A stretch of DNA of 64,000 nt from contig OX457074.1 in assembly GCA_949752795.1 (NCBI GenBank), positions 7,515,527 to 7,579,526 of the forward strand. Reading direction: 5' to 3'. Shown piece after piece: positions 34,447 through 51,201 of the stretch; position 1 is the first letter of the stretch; each line of letters opens with the position of its first letter. The notes below the pieces were generated by a model, which was not told where the DNA came from, searched no databases, and was given only the letters and a program-made list of their open reading frames with translations. The stretch comes from Hyperoodon ampullatus (taxonomy: Eukaryota; Chordata; Mammalia; Artiodactyla; Ziphiidae). The position numbers and the translations under genes were made by a program.

Positions 34447-36133
34447 AAAAGACCGAACCGTAGGGGATTCGGGGTGGGCGGCTAGAGGGGCCTGTGGGAG
34501 GAGCCGTTGGCTGAGAGCTTTCCTGAAGACGAGGTCGCAAGACACATTCGCTAGAAACGCCCAGACTGCAATGTGTTAAATAGGCCTCCGCTTCGTAGGG
34601 TCGGATGGGGCGCTCATTCTGACTCCGGGGAGCGGAAGATCTAGACGGGGGCTTCCCAGGGCCGGTGGGGTAATCTCCCTGCCAGGCGGAAGGCGGATGG
34701 CCCACAGTGGGGAAGGGAGGAGGTGTGTGGATGCGGAGGGCCGGGCTGAGCAGCTGGAGGGATTCTCTCCAACTCAAGCGCCTGCGTCGGTCGGTGCTTC
34801 TACGAATGAACCCAGATCCCGGGCCTCCTACAGAAAGCTTCCTCTGCCTGAGACCTCCTTTCCCTACACCTCCTCCTCGCCTGTCTAATTCTTATGCAGA
34901 GCCTCTGGGCTCCGCTTCGGCTTCAGCTGCCCCAGCAAGCCTTCCTCAGGGGCTCTTCCGCACCACACCCCACCCCACCCCACCCCCGGATGATTGCGGC
35001 CCTCCTTTGTATTTCATCCCACCCCGGACTTCAAGTCCACCATTCACCACTCGTTGGGGGCAGTCCTGTATCTCCGCCACTGAAATCCGAGATCCTTGAG
35101 GGCGGCGACCCTCGTCAGCACTTCACCTCTGTATCCCAGCACTAGCCCAGTGCCCGGCCTGTAGGAGGTGCACAGTAAACGTTTGTTGAGGGAACAAAAG
35201 GTGTGCAAAACAGACTGAATCGGAGAAGCACTTAGGAGGGTCCTGGCCCGATCCAGGGGTGAAGAGGGGGAAGATCTGGCCTGGGGTGGCAGGACACCAG
35301 AGAGGAGAGGGACTGCCAGGGACGCTCTGGGCATCAAGGCCCATAAATAAATTAAGGCCTCTGGCAAAGCGGGGATAAAGTTTCGCAGCGGCAACGCTTC
35401 TCTGTGGGAAAGGCTTGCAGGCTGCCCAGGCAGCGTAAACCTTTTCCATCCCCCTTCCTAACAGAGCTTCACTTTAGTTGGGGAGTTTCTGTTTCTTCCA
35501 CTGGATCTCAGAAGAGCTAGAAGGTATCACTGATGTACGACTGAAACCCAGTGGGTCGTTTCACCCCGCCGCAGGGAAAGCCTGATGGCGGGTGCTGCCT
35601 GAGCCCTTCCCAGTGGCCGCCCCTCTGCCGAGCGCTCCGTGTGTATTAACCCATTCGATTCTCCCCATAACTCCACGGGGTGGGTATTAGTAGTATTATC
35701 CGGGGCCAGGACTAGGTGAGGCCAGTGGGAAACTAGCCTTCGGGGCGGGCGGGCGAAACATTTAAGGGAGTGCCACTTCAGCAATCAAGGTAAGTAAGAT
35801 TTTGGTACAACGCATCTTACCTGGATTCTAAGATAATCGAGAGATTTATTTTGATTACTGGGTTTTTGGTGCTCCCTGAAATTTTTTGGCCAAGGCAAGC
35901 GCCTCACTCGTTTCCCTCCACTCTCATCCCCATTCTGTTGACCTGAGCTGTCACAGCCACTAGCCACTCACTCGCAGCTAGGGAGCGCTAGGAAGGTGGC
36001 TCCTCCTAATCCATATGTGCTGTTAAGTGTGAAATACACACGGGATTGCAAAGGCTTAGTATTAAAAACTGTCAAATATCTCCGTGATTTCCGTATTAAT
36101 TACGTGTTGAAGTGATATTTCAGATATCTGTTT

Positions 36134-36261
36134 TTGTTTTTTGTTCTACTTTTGTGGCCGCGCCGCAGCTCCCGGTAACCCCGACCGGGAATCAAACCCG
36201 GCCCCCCCACCCCCCCACCCCGACCCCGACTTCTAACCACTGGACCGCCAGGGAATTCCCA
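36134..36261 (-). repeat. Bov-tA-like SINE (right arm)
   Basis: Mirror of 26773-26900. Confidence 0.7.
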
Positions 36262-36345
36262 AGGTATCTTGAGTTAAAGAGAATATTAAACTGAATTTCA
36301 CTCGTTTCTCTTTATTTTTTAACGTGACTAAGAACACGTAAAGTT

Positions 36346-36561
36346 GGGCCTCCCTGGTGGCGCGGTGGTTGGGAGTCCGCCTGCCGATGCAGGGGATGCG
36401 GGTTCGTGCCCCGGTCCGGGAGGATCCCATATGCCGCGGAGCGGCTGGGCCCGTGGGCCGTGGCCGCTGGGACTGCGCGTCCGGAGCCTGTGCTCCGCAG
36501 CGGGAGAGGCCACGGCAGTGAGAGGCCCGCGTACCGCAAAAAAAAAAAAAAAAAAAAAAAA
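36346..36561 (+). repeat. CHR-2 type SINE (right arm)
   Basis: Mirror of 26473-26688; the 16-base target-site duplication is at 36330-36345 and 36562-36577. Confidence 0.92.
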
Positions 36562-36597
36562 AAGAACACGTAAAGTTAAGAATATCTGAAGTGTGTG

Positions 36598-36734
36598 AGG
36601 GAATTCCCTGGCGGCCCAGTGGTTAGGACTCGGCGCTTTCACTGCGGGGGTGGGGGGTGGGGGGTGGGGGGCGGGGGTGGGGGCGGGGCCCGGGTTCCAT
36701 CCCTGGTCGGGGAACTGGGATCCCTCGAGCCACG
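36598..36734 (+). repeat. Bov-tA-like SINE (right arm)
   Basis: Mirror of 26300-26436, with the same G-rich expansion. Confidence 0.7.
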
Positions 36735-39596
36735 GGGCGCTGCTAAAGACTGAAGTGCTGCTGAGAGGCCAAGCAACTCGCCTAAGGTCACACAGCTAAT
36801 GTGAAACAAAGTCAGGGTTCGCATTCAAGCATCTCACTCAACACTGGGGCCTCGGTTTTTTTTAATTTGGGGATCATGATTTTTTTAACTGGGGATAATG
36901 ATAATGCTTCTCTGATTAGCGGACTTGTGAAGCTACGCGTGGAAATGCAAGCACATGGGTCTGTCTTGATAAGTACACTCTAGGGAGAGTCACTTCTTGC
37001 CTGTAAAATAGAAATAATTCCATTTTACAGTGCTGTCAACTATCTCCACCTACCCATCCTGAGCATTCCTGTTTCACGTCCCACTTCACCTGGTCTTATT
37101 TCTCTGCCGGCTGCCAAGTCGTCATTGACACCTATGATTGTCACGTGGCATAGATATACATACACATAGATACGGACACACAGACACAGAGGTATGTAGG
37201 TCTACTCACGCAGGTACAGATATGAGTGCTGTACTGCTTTTCACCTCGATGGTAAAGGTTTTGTTTGCTGCTCTTTCCTCAGCACCTGTGGTAGTGCTCC
37301 GTATGTACGTGGCACTCGGTGGATATTTGTTGCACGAATGGATGAAGGTCAAATGAGACAATGTGTGATGTGCTTGACAAGGCTCTTCAGGCCCCCCCAT
37401 CCCATGAGCCCTGTCCCGATCTGTGTGCATCAGACCACCTTCTGCTCAACTCATTTGGCTTCCCTGAGAAAGGGTGGCTGTGGTCCGAACACCCCAACCA
37501 GCTGTTCATCTCTCACTGGCCTCCTCCTTGTCCTGCTTGGTGTTCTGGCCATCTGGGCAGGTGTCTTAGTCCCCATCCTGGGTTGGAGGCGCCCTGAGGG
37601 CAGGAACGCCTTCTGGCCTGCCTCTGTCTACTCCCAGCACCTGCCCAGGGGTGTCACACCACTTACAGGTGATTAATGACAAAACAAGGAAGAATAAATA
37701 TTTGCAACCCCAGTCACAGAAAAACTACTTCTCTTTCTAACACATAACGAGCTCCTAGAAGTTATTATAAAAGAACAACCATTCAATAGGGAAAAAAATG
37801 GGTGAAGGCCAGCCACGGAAGTATTTTCCATGTCCCAGAAAATAAAAAGGGGCTCTAAATAAATTCCCTCATCTCTCCGTGCCCACCCCACCCCACCCCA
37901 CCCCACCCCACCCCACCCATTCTTATCCTCCCGCCCGGGCCCGCTGGTTGCCCTGACCGGGACAGTCTGGTCAGCTTCCAGGTCAGGAGGCCAACATGAG
38001 CGTTGCATCAAGGAGTTCCAGTCCAGAGGGCAAGAAACCGTTCGTGGGGCTCAGATCTACTCACCGACGGTTTGTTAGTGCCTCTGTGTGTGAGCCAGGC
38101 ACTGCTTATGGCACATTCCTGGTCACAATCTCATTTTACCTTTACAGGACCCTGAGGAAGTGTTATCACCCCCAACTCTCAGAGGAGAGACAGGCTGCCT
38201 GACTCACCCACGAGGCTTCCAAAGGTCGTCCAAGGGCAGAGGTCTTCCCCCGAGGCCCGGCAGCCAACTGTCAGGCACAACCCTGGGCTCATCCATTCTT
38301 CTCTGGGGCAACGATTTGCTGAGGGCCTCTGACAGGCCAGAGCGGTGAGGGGTGTGCCGGTTATCATAACAGATCCCCGTTGTAGATGTACGGGAGAACA
38401 TTGAAAGTACTCATCGTCAGGGAAAATATACAGCCTTTAGGGTCACTTTCTAGTAATCTGTTCTAGGCCTTTGCCGCTCAAAGTGCGGTCTGTGAGCAGC
38501 AGCATCCGCATCGCCCAGGAGCTGGTGAGAAACGCAGGATGCAGGCACCAAGTCAGACCTCCGGTCTTAGGGCTGCCGGGGCTGCCAAAATAAAAGTGCC
38601 ACACAGGCCAGTGGCTTAAAGAACTGAAATGTATTTTCTCACACTTCTGGAGCCTGGAAGGCCCCGATCAGGGAGGGTGCCAACCTGGCAGGGTTCTGGG
38701 GAGATGCCTCTCTTGGCTTGCAGAGGGGTGGACTTCCCTCCCTCTCCTCATGTGGTTAGAGAGAGAGGGAAAGAACAAGCTCTCCGGTGCCTCCCCTCAT
38801 TGGGGAGCTGATTCCAACACGAAGACCCCAACCCTCATCACCTTTTTTCTTAACCTCATCGGCCCCAGAGGCCTCCCCTCCCAATAGGGCTACAAAATAC
38901 GAACTTTGGGGGCACAACGCAGTCCGTGACCCCCACACTGAACCAGAATCTGCATTCTTGTAAGGTCCACAGGGTATGATCCCTGTGCACATTAAAAATT
39001 GAGAAGCACTGATTTCTCAAGTCACACACACAGGGAAAAAGAGCGCACTTTTCGGTGTTCAATGTGAATGTGTTATATACTCTGTATGCTTTCTGAGGAA
39101 GAGTAAACTGGCTTCCCGGGCCAAACTAACGGCTACGAGGGACAGAGGACTTAGTGTATGCCCGCCCCATGGCTGAGTATCTCACACATTTCTTCTTACT
39201 TAATTCTCATGGTAACACTAGGAAGGAGGTATTTAACCCCGTGCGGAGACCACTCTTTTTTCTTTCTCCCCGGTGATGACCGAAAGAAGAGCCCAACCAC
39301 CCCACAGCCTCACAAGACGTAAAAGCGCGTTGGGGTTTTTCCACAACGGGAAAACAAACTCTTCCCTTCTCCCGCTGCCCAGTAGCAAATTGTGAATTAG
39401 TTGTCAGAGAGAGCGAACCTTCTCTTTCCTCCTACTAATCATTACGCGCCTTTTTGAAAACAACGCAATCACCCGTAACCTGCACTTGAATCTACAAGGG
39501 AAAAAGCAGACACAAAAAACTTCCACCACAGGAAAAGCACTACACTCTACGAACACAAAAACCCACAACCGTACACTCTGAAAACACACACACAGT

Positions 39597-39611
39597 TCTT
39601 ACTTTTTAAAC
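39597..39611 (-). terminator. 3' box of U2 copy A' (right arm)
   Basis: Mirror of the 3' box at 23420-23434. Confidence 0.85.
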
Positions 39612-39631
39612 TCCAGTTATTTCCCCAGGAG

Positions 39632-39819
39632 GGGTGCACCAGTCCTGGAAACACTGCAATACCAGGTCGATGCGCGGAGCGGACGGAGCAAGCTCCTATT
39701 CCGACTCCCAGCTCCAAAAATCCATTTAATATATTGTCCTCAGATAGAGGACGTATCAGATATTAAACTGATAAGAACAGATACTACACTTGATCTTAGC
39801 CAAAAGGCCGAGAAGCGAT
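39632..39819 (-). ncRNA. RNU2: U2 snRNA, copy A' (right arm)
   Basis: Mirror of copy A, identical by eye. The perfect octamer is at 40045-40052 and the PSE-like element at 39859-39876. Confidence 0.93.
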
Positions 39820-42380
39820 ACCTAGTGTCCGCCCATCGCTGTCACCGTCCTCCTCTCATCCATATTAGACTCAGTGCGACCCCTGTCACGGCTCACTCGA
39901 GGTCTCACTTCCTTTGCTTCGGTGACAGTACTGTGGGTGGCACCACACCACACTCTCGTGAAGATTTTTTATTCTCTGCATTGTAGAAGAGGAATCCTGT
40001 ACCTGCGGTAGCTTCGTCGTCCTCGGGCGGGAGCGCCATTTTCAATTTGCATGCCCCGCCCTTTCCGCGCGGGTAGGTGTAGCCGCGCGGGTTGATCCGC
40101 CCAGTCCTCGGAACCGCCTCCGCGCGCATGAGCGGAGGCTGGGCTGGGGCGGACCTCTTCTTTGGCACCGGCTCTCGCGTAAACACAGAATTCAGGGGAA
40201 TTGGGGCTGGGAGAATAGAGGAGGGCGGCTGTGGAACTGATTTGCAGCAGACTGGTCCGAGTACGAAAAACGTCATCTGGTCTTCACTGTGAAGACCATA
40301 GGGTCCCACGGGCTGACTCTGTCCAGGCCGAAGACCCGGTCGAAGGCTGGGAGTCCAGGAGTGCCTGTCCGGTGTCGCCTGGCAGGGGCTGCGGAGAGAA
40401 CTTGGGACCCGAGATCGCGCCCGGCGAGCACTGCTGCCCTGGTTGTCAGGACCCCCGCCCTGCCCCGGCTGCAGGCCACCAGGGCAAACTCCTTCACCTC
40501 CAGAGCCTTAATTCCCCAGCTGAGAAGTGGAAACCTCAGTGCCTACCGTGTGGGGTTGAGGGAGTATAAAGGGAGCTAATGAGGCGACCTTGGTTTGGTA
40601 GTCTAGAATGTGGGCCCTAGTGTCCAACGAGGTTCCAGTGAAGGCGTCATGGCTGTGACACTGAAACAACTGAGCAACTGTGTTGCCTGTAACAACACAA
40701 TAGGAAACATTTATTGTTTGGGCCGGGCTTTGCGCTAAGCGCTCTCCTTCTATCAGACTTGCAAAGTCTACCTACAGATGGAGCGGTTGACACAGAGACG
40801 GCGAGCAACTTTGCCCAAGACCACACAGCTAGTTAGCGGAAGAGGTCGGATCCATCTACGAAGAGCGCGGGACCTAGAAAAGGGCACCAAAAGAAAGAGA
40901 AGTGGTTCTTGGGTGTCCCGCCCACCATGAGAGGAAGTGTTGCCGAGCCTGACACACAGGCCTGTCTGAAGAGAGACAGGAACAAGCTGTCTGGTGCAGC
41001 GGTTAAGAGCAGAGACTTGGAACACCTAGTCTCTAATCCCTCTCTACCTGTTAATAATCGTGTGACCTGGTGCGTGACTTGGCCTCCCCGCTCAACAGTC
41101 TGTCTTCGATGGAGCCACATTACCTGTAAATTGGAGATAAGGAAATGAGAAATTATTAGACATAATCTTAAGAATTACGAGACACGCCTAGAATATGGTA
41201 CCCCTGTAAGTACCAAACATAAGGGAAAATATCACAGGCAACTCACTTCTCTGTAGCTTACCCTCTTCGTCTAGAAAAATGAGACTATTAACATATAGTC
41301 CTGTGCTTAATCTTCCCTCATTCACCTGGTTTTATTTGACTCCATAGCACATGTCACCCGACATCTTACACATTTATTTCTTTATTGCCTTCTAGCCTAA
41401 CGGCATGTAAGCTCCAGAGCAGGGAACTTTGTCTGTTTTGTCCACATTGATCTCCTCAGTGCTTAGAATAGGGCCTGACATAACACTAGACACACGAACA
41501 CATGAATTTGGTCGAACACCCGAATGCGTCAATATTAAATAATGCGATTTGTCCACACAGAAAGAGATGAGCAGACCTCCTGGCTCGTGGTAATTATTAC
41601 AACCCTCACTGTGTCCCACTACATTTCTGCTTGCTTCCGTGTTTATCAGGTCATCTTGTGCTCACCAATTTAGCTTCCTAGGTATTTTGATCTTTAGAAT
41701 GAGGGACCTTGGATTGCAGACATGCATGTTCTGTCATTGCAAAGGAGTATCTCCCTTTGTACACTAACGACTTAGCATTCTAATTCACGCACCAGCTTCT
41801 CGTGAGTTCAGTGAACGTGAGTCAGTGCCCCTCAGCCAGCTCACGTCCATGTGTACAGACCAAAGTGCCTAGCCTACAAAAGTTCAGGCAACACCAGGAC
41901 GTGGCTGGCTGGTGAGCCTTTGTCCAAGTGTCCTACAATCTCACTATGGACCCAGTTATCATTGCTGCCAGGGAGTTGGAAACGATCAGCCAGAGACAGA
42001 GACTGGAAGGGCACAACCAGTGCCCACTTCTCAACCAGTGACTGTTTCCCACAGCCTTGCCCAACCATCATGTTATCAAACTTTTGCATAATATCCAATG
42101 TTGTCTCTCACTACGAGCAAGGTTGTACAGCTTTTCACGTGCTTGAGATCCATTATTATTTTCTGTGAGCTGCACGTTCCTATCCCCTGCCCACCGCCTT
42201 TTGAACTGTTGATCTTTTTGCGTTTCCATCTCTAACCTACTTCACATTTGTCCTAGTATTTGAGTTCAGGTATAGATCTGACTTTATTTTGTCTGGATGG
42301 CTACCCAGTTGTCCCAATTTCATATATGAAATAGTCCATCTTCTCATCAGTTTCAGATGCCAAATTTATCATATTAAAAA

Positions 42381-42388
<8 letters not shown>

Positions 42389-42436
<48 letters not shown>
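42389..42436 (-). repeat. (TA)n microsatellite, 48 bases (right arm)
   Basis: Three TA units shorter than the left-arm tract. Confidence 0.95.
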
Positions 42437-42438
<2 letters not shown>

Positions 42439-42448
42439 CTTCTCTCTC

Positions 42449-42656
42449 TCTTTTTTTTTTTTTGCGGTATGCGGGCCTCTCACCGCTGCGGCCTCTCCCG
42501 CTGCGGAGCACAGGCTCCGGACGGGCAGGCTCAGCGGCCACGGCCCACGGGCCCAGCCGCTCCGCGGCATGCGGGATCCTCCCGGACCGGGGCACGAACC
42601 CGTGTCCCCTGCATCGGCAGGCGGACTCCCAACCACTGCGCCACCAGGGAAGCCCT
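42449..42656 (-). repeat. CHR-2 type SINE (right arm)
   Basis: Mirror of 20369-20576. Confidence 0.92.
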
Positions 42657-45600
42657 GGACTTCTCTTTTTTTAAAAAACAATCTTCTGATATCCTGTTTT
42701 TAAGAGTCTTGATTCAACTGATTCTCTGGTATCACACCTAACTCTGTGCCTGTCACTGTGTGGGTCCTGGGGTCACACAGGTGAACATGACCTCGTCCCT
42801 GTGGTCCGCAAGGGGCATCTGCCGTGTTCTTCCCTTCCTCTCCTCTGGCTGCCACTCAACCACATCCACTGCTCTTTGCTGCCGGGGAAGCCTTGCACAC
42901 TCAGATAAGGTCTGCCCGTGCCAAGGCTGCCAACTCCAGGTGCTTCTAAGTGTTCCATCCCTGGGCATCAGAGGTCTGCTGGGTGCCCTGCCGGCTGGGG
43001 AGGACAGCGTCTTCAAGTCCAGGCCTCACTGCATCTGTTTCTCCTGGCCCTGCAGCAGCCCTGCCTTCACCTCAAGTTTTACCCTGACCTCTTGGACGGC
43101 TCCCTCAGGTTTCTTTTCATCACTTGTCAGCTTTCCCTAGTTGAAGAGACAGGGAGGGAGATACCATTTTGTTTTCTCTGACCTCCTCTCCCTCCTCTCT
43201 GACCCCGCCCTCTCGCCCTCAATTCTCCTTTCTCCCGCCTTCTCCTTGGCTTCCCAGTCACAGAACAAAAGCTTTCACTCTTAGGACTAGCAACAGAACC
43301 GGATCGGTCTGTCTGACTTTGCAGTCGGAAAGGGAGATTGTTTTTCCCAGCAACGGCATCAGGGGTGTGCGTGGACCAGCAGACCGTCTGCTCCTCACCC
43401 CCCTGCCCCCACCCCGAATGTGCTCGGGGTCCTGGCGCTACAACGTAAGAGTCTGTGCGCTGGAGAGCAAGTTTCCTGCCCAGCTAGACTGGATCCATCA
43501 AACTGGTTAGACTCAACCGAGAACTGGGCTTTTCACAACTTGCCTGCCTGCCATTACGGAGGCCAGCAAATCCCCACATTTTCCTTTCGGTCTTTCAACA
43601 GCCCCCAACAGAAGGCGGCGTCACGCTCCACAGTGATGCCTGATTTTGTCCATTCCAGGATGCCCATCTTTTTCACATCTTTACATCTCAGGAACCAGGA
43701 TGCGTCTCACATTCGATGCCAGGATAAAGCACTGTCGCTGTTTACGTCGCAGCACGTCTTTCCTTGTTTCTTTCGTCCTGTCTTTCTGAGGGCTAGGTAA
43801 AATAATGGTACCTCTCACAAAAGATGGCATCTCAAATTCGTGAACTACTGTAATAATAAAAGCCTCTGTTTATTGAACCCGATGGGTGACACGGATTATT
43901 TCCTTCCGTCATCACAACACCTCTAGGATGGAGGTATTAGTATTACCCCTACCCTGCAGGGGAGGAGACTGATCAGAGCGGTAGAGCCGCCGCTAGATCC
44001 CATTCGCGCGCCTGATACATAATGCAGCCGGTGGTTCATACGATGTACCTGGCCCACGCTTCTAACCATACCCTGTTCTTTCCACGGCAAAAGAGTCTGG
44101 GTCTTGTAGGATAACAAGCTCTATTAGAAACGCAATGTGCAAGTGTCGGAAGCCATCCTGGAGCCATTGCACCATGACAAAGTCATGAGCAACGGAAGGC
44201 GAAACTGCAAGGCAGCGCCGTGCCAGGAAGGTGGACTACAGCTCCGTTGTTATGTTTTATGATAATAAATTTACCTACAGGGGCAATTTTGGGGGGATGT
44301 TGCTCCATGTGAAAGAAAAATTCCTCTAGGACTCCCCCTCCTGAAACTACCATAGAATGGGAAGTACCCACTAAGGCCCCGGGGAAATGGGTAAAGAATT
44401 AAGAGCCTGGAACTAAGGGGATGTTTTTATGAGAAACACCCTCTAGTATGGAGTTATGGCCATGGGCTGGAGTTCCTGATGACATAGGAAATTTATGGTT
44501 CTATTATAAAGGAAGATTAATTATAGAAAAGCAAATGACTAGAGCAGAATTGGTTGCTAGGATAGGGAGAAAACACTGTCTCAGTTGAAGGAAACAACGA
44601 GAAAGGGCATGCAGGGTATATTGTAAATATTTTCATGGAACCATTGTAAAAGGTTGCCCATGCAAGTAGAGAAATAGGAACAAGTAGCTCCAACTTTTAC
44701 AATTAAAGTAATCATATAACTGCTTGGCTTGGTTACTAAGAAATAACCTGTGATTAATGGGAACTTGGGGAAATATTTTAATAGGACATCTAGAAACTAG
44801 GGGATTTTTTTTTTTAATCTTTATAGAACATTTTGAGGTTTGATTGTGCTAAGATTGTTTGGCCACGTATTGGTAATGTAATCAACTACAATATATAAAC
44901 CTGTGATTGTAAACAATAGAAGAAGAATGAAGAATAAAGACATGAGAAAGAGAAACATGCAATGCTGATACTTTAAGAAGTGTAATAGAATTATTTCCTT
45001 CTCCGACGCTATCCATCCCTCGGGTATCCCTGGACTCGCTGGAGCTGGACTCCAGCATGCAAGTGGCTACAATCAGTTGACAGCACTGGAAGTTCCCTGA
45101 GGGCCGAAATGAGCTAAAATCCATATTGACAGGGGTGGAGTGGGCTACGGAGTAGAATCTAGAGCCGGAAGGAGTTCTGAGGTCAGAGGCGGGTGTGCGA
45201 GAGGCAGCGTGCACAGGAAAGGCATGAGAGGGGCTCAGAAAGGGAGAGGAGAGTGGGGAGGGCGCGGTCTTGGCAGATCTGCCCTGAAAATCCCTCCTCT
45301 CGCAGGACCACTGGCTCAGAGGGTTGGAAACAGTTCCCCAGGTTCAGCCCAGCCCACCTCCCCCACCCTGAGCGTCTCCACATCTGAGCCCTGTCCTTCC
45401 TAAGGTAGGAGGACAGTAAGAGGCAAATCGAGGGAGGAAGAGATACCAACAGGAACCCACTTCCTCTTTTGCCCATTTAATGACTGAGACAGTCAAGTGC
45501 CTTTCTCTTTCCCTTTCTCGTAAAATAGGCACTTTCCACCTACATAGTTGCAGAATTCGTTTATAGGAAGATAAATGTGCTGCGAAAATAAATGTCCAGT

Positions 45601-47014
45601 GACAAGCCTCCATTTCATTTTTTGTATCTGGAGAAACTTGTGTATCTCTTGTCGCAAATGACATCCCTGGGCGCTAGGACGAGGAGAACGGAGTAGCACC
45701 GTCTTTGAAAAAGGGAGAAAGGTTTCTAGCAAGGCTCACGTCCCACTGGACCCTCAGCAGAGCTGGCGCACCCCTAGCAGCTGGCCACAGCCAGATGCCC
45801 ACCGTGACGGCGGGCACTTCCCAAGCATCCTCTAGTGTCTTCTGACAACCTTCAGACGAAAGGCCCAGACACGCTGAGTGACCTGCCCAAGTTCCCCCAG
45901 GCGGTCGGTGACACGGGCAGGACTGAACCTGCGTCTGTTTGACTCCAGAGCGCTAGATGACTCCACTCGACTGGCTGCCTGAATCGACAGACAGACTCTC
46001 TGTTTGAGGTTCAGACTCTCTGTTTGAACCTGTTTTCAGGGTCAAGGGCCGCACCCCGCACCCTCCCTCCCCCATCAACAGTGCCTGAGGCTGAGGCTGG
46101 GTGGAAGCCCCTTCTTCACCTGTACCCTTCTCTTGCTTCCAGTTGGACCCAGCCTCTGCTGTTTCTAGAAGAATTTATCTCTTTGGGGAAAGACCCACCG
46201 TCTACCCAGTCCCTGCCCCCAGAAGCCTTTCCCTGGGCTTCATGAAATGACACCCTCCCCTGGCCACTCCACCTCCTGGACACCCAAGGAGTTCAAAATG
46301 AGTCTCCCCCCAGAATGTGCCACTCTGGCCTGGGGTGGGGTTATTCGGGTCGAAGGCCACGGAGGCCCCAAAGACACGGGAAGAGCTTTTTACCTCCCCC
46401 TCAACTGCCTAAAAGAATTTAGATAGGGGCCTGCCTCAGAGAGAGTTACTATCAGAGACAACTTTGACCTGAGAGACCCATCTGCACAGCAGGGCAAACA
46501 TCCCGTTACCCTTCTTTTGGTCCGGTGACTCACCCTTCTCTGCTTTGAAGCCCTAGGCCCTTATCGCATTCCTTTAGCTCGGGACGGCATGCAAGCCTCA
46601 GCTGCCCTTCGGTCTCATATCCTTATGGGATCCCCGAACATATGTAATTATACTTGTTTTTCTCCTATTAGTCTGTCCGATGTCAGTTTGGTCGTTAGGC
46701 CAGCCACAGAACCTAGAAGGCTAGAGGACGAATTTTTCCTCCCCAACAGGATGCAAATCAGGTAGGATAATAAATAATACCAACCTGTAGCTGAGCAACT
46801 TTATATTTCATTTCACATACCCCTCATGCATGGACCCACGTGGTCCTGTGTGAACCCTGTGAGGAAGGTAACAAGTGCTACCCTTCTGGTTTTCCAGGCA
46901 AGGAAACTGAGGCCCAGAGAGGTAAGCTGAGTCCAGGGTCAGAGGAAGAGAGAGAAGGTAGGCTTGAGCCCAGCATATTAAATCCCCAGAACCAGGGTAC
47001 TTTCTTCTTATTAT

Positions 47015-47225
47015 TATTTACTTTTCCTTTCTGTGGTACGCGGGCCTCTCACGCTGCGGCCTCTCCAGTTGCGAAGCACAGGCTCCGGACGCGCAGGCTC
47101 AGCGGCCATGGCTCACGGGCCCAGCCGCTCCGCGGCATGTGGGATCCTCCCGGACCGGGGCACGAACCCGTGTCCCCCGCATCGGCAGGCAGACTCCCAA
47201 CCACTGCGCCACCGCGGAAGCCCCA
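47015..47225 (-). repeat. CHR-2 type SINE (right arm)
   Basis: Mirror of 15800-16010. Confidence 0.85.
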
Positions 47226-47296
47226 GGATACTTTCTAATAAGCCACTTTGCCTTCACAGAGCTCAGACCCCAGTGAGAGCTGGCTGGGTCTCCGAT

Positions 47297-47428
47297 TTTC
47301 TTTTTCTTTTTTCCTTCTGTGGCCACACCACGCGGCACGCGGGCTCTTAGTTCCCCAACCAGGGATGGAACCTGAGCCCACTGCAGTGGAGGCGCGGAGT
47401 CCCAACCACTGGACCGCCAGGGAAGTCC
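47297..47428 (-). repeat. Bov-tA-like SINE (right arm)
   Basis: Mirror of 15597-15728. Confidence 0.75.
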
Positions 47429-47830
47429 CTGTATGTTCTTGAGTCAGCACGGCGGGGGAGACGGAGGACCGAGGGAGGAGGGAAGGGAGGGGTCAGCAGA
47501 GGCCCAGATGAGGAGGCTGGAATCCTGGGAAGGGTAGGAGAAGGAAACCAGAGAGGAAAGCCAGGCCACTCGGGGATTGTCCCCGGGGTCCACTGAAACG
47601 CAAGGCTAAGGTGGAAAGGTGTCTTCTACCTGCCCAGGGCCCTGGAGAGAAAGGTACAGATGCTCTCTAGGAGGCTTGGGAAGAACACCCAACTCCTTCC
47701 CAAGACAGGCGGTGGTGGGGTGCTGCCCAGTTGCCCCGGTAGCGGCCGCATTGTGAGGTGGTTCTGGTCACGGGCCAGGGGGGTGAGGTGGGAGGAGACG
47801 GAAGTGGTGGGGGCAGTGGCAGCCTCCTGA

Positions 47831-50852
<3,022 letters not shown>

Positions 50853-50894
50853 CTGGGAATAACGTGAGTTCTTCCTGGAAAGAATCAAGGGGCT

Positions 50895-51201
50895 GGGGCT
50901 TCCCCGGTGGCACAGTGGTTGAGAATCTGCCTGCCAGTGCAGGGGACACGGGTTCGAGCCCTGGTCCGGGAAGATCCCACATGCCGCGGAGCAACTAGGT
51001 CCGTGAGCCACAACTACTGAGTCTGCGCATCTGGAGCCTGTGCTCCACAACAAAGGAGGCCGCGATAGTGGAGGCCCGCGCACCGCGATGAAGAATGGTC
51101 CCCGCTTGCCACAACTAGGGGAAGCCCTCGCACAGAAACGAAGACCCAACACAGCCAAAATAAATACATTAATTGATAAACTCCTACACCCAACATCTTC
51201 T
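50895..51201 (+). repeat. CHR-1 type SINE (right arm)
   Basis: Mirror of 11824-12130. It starts about 45 bases after the open frame of the last CCDC200 coding exon ends. Confidence 0.85.
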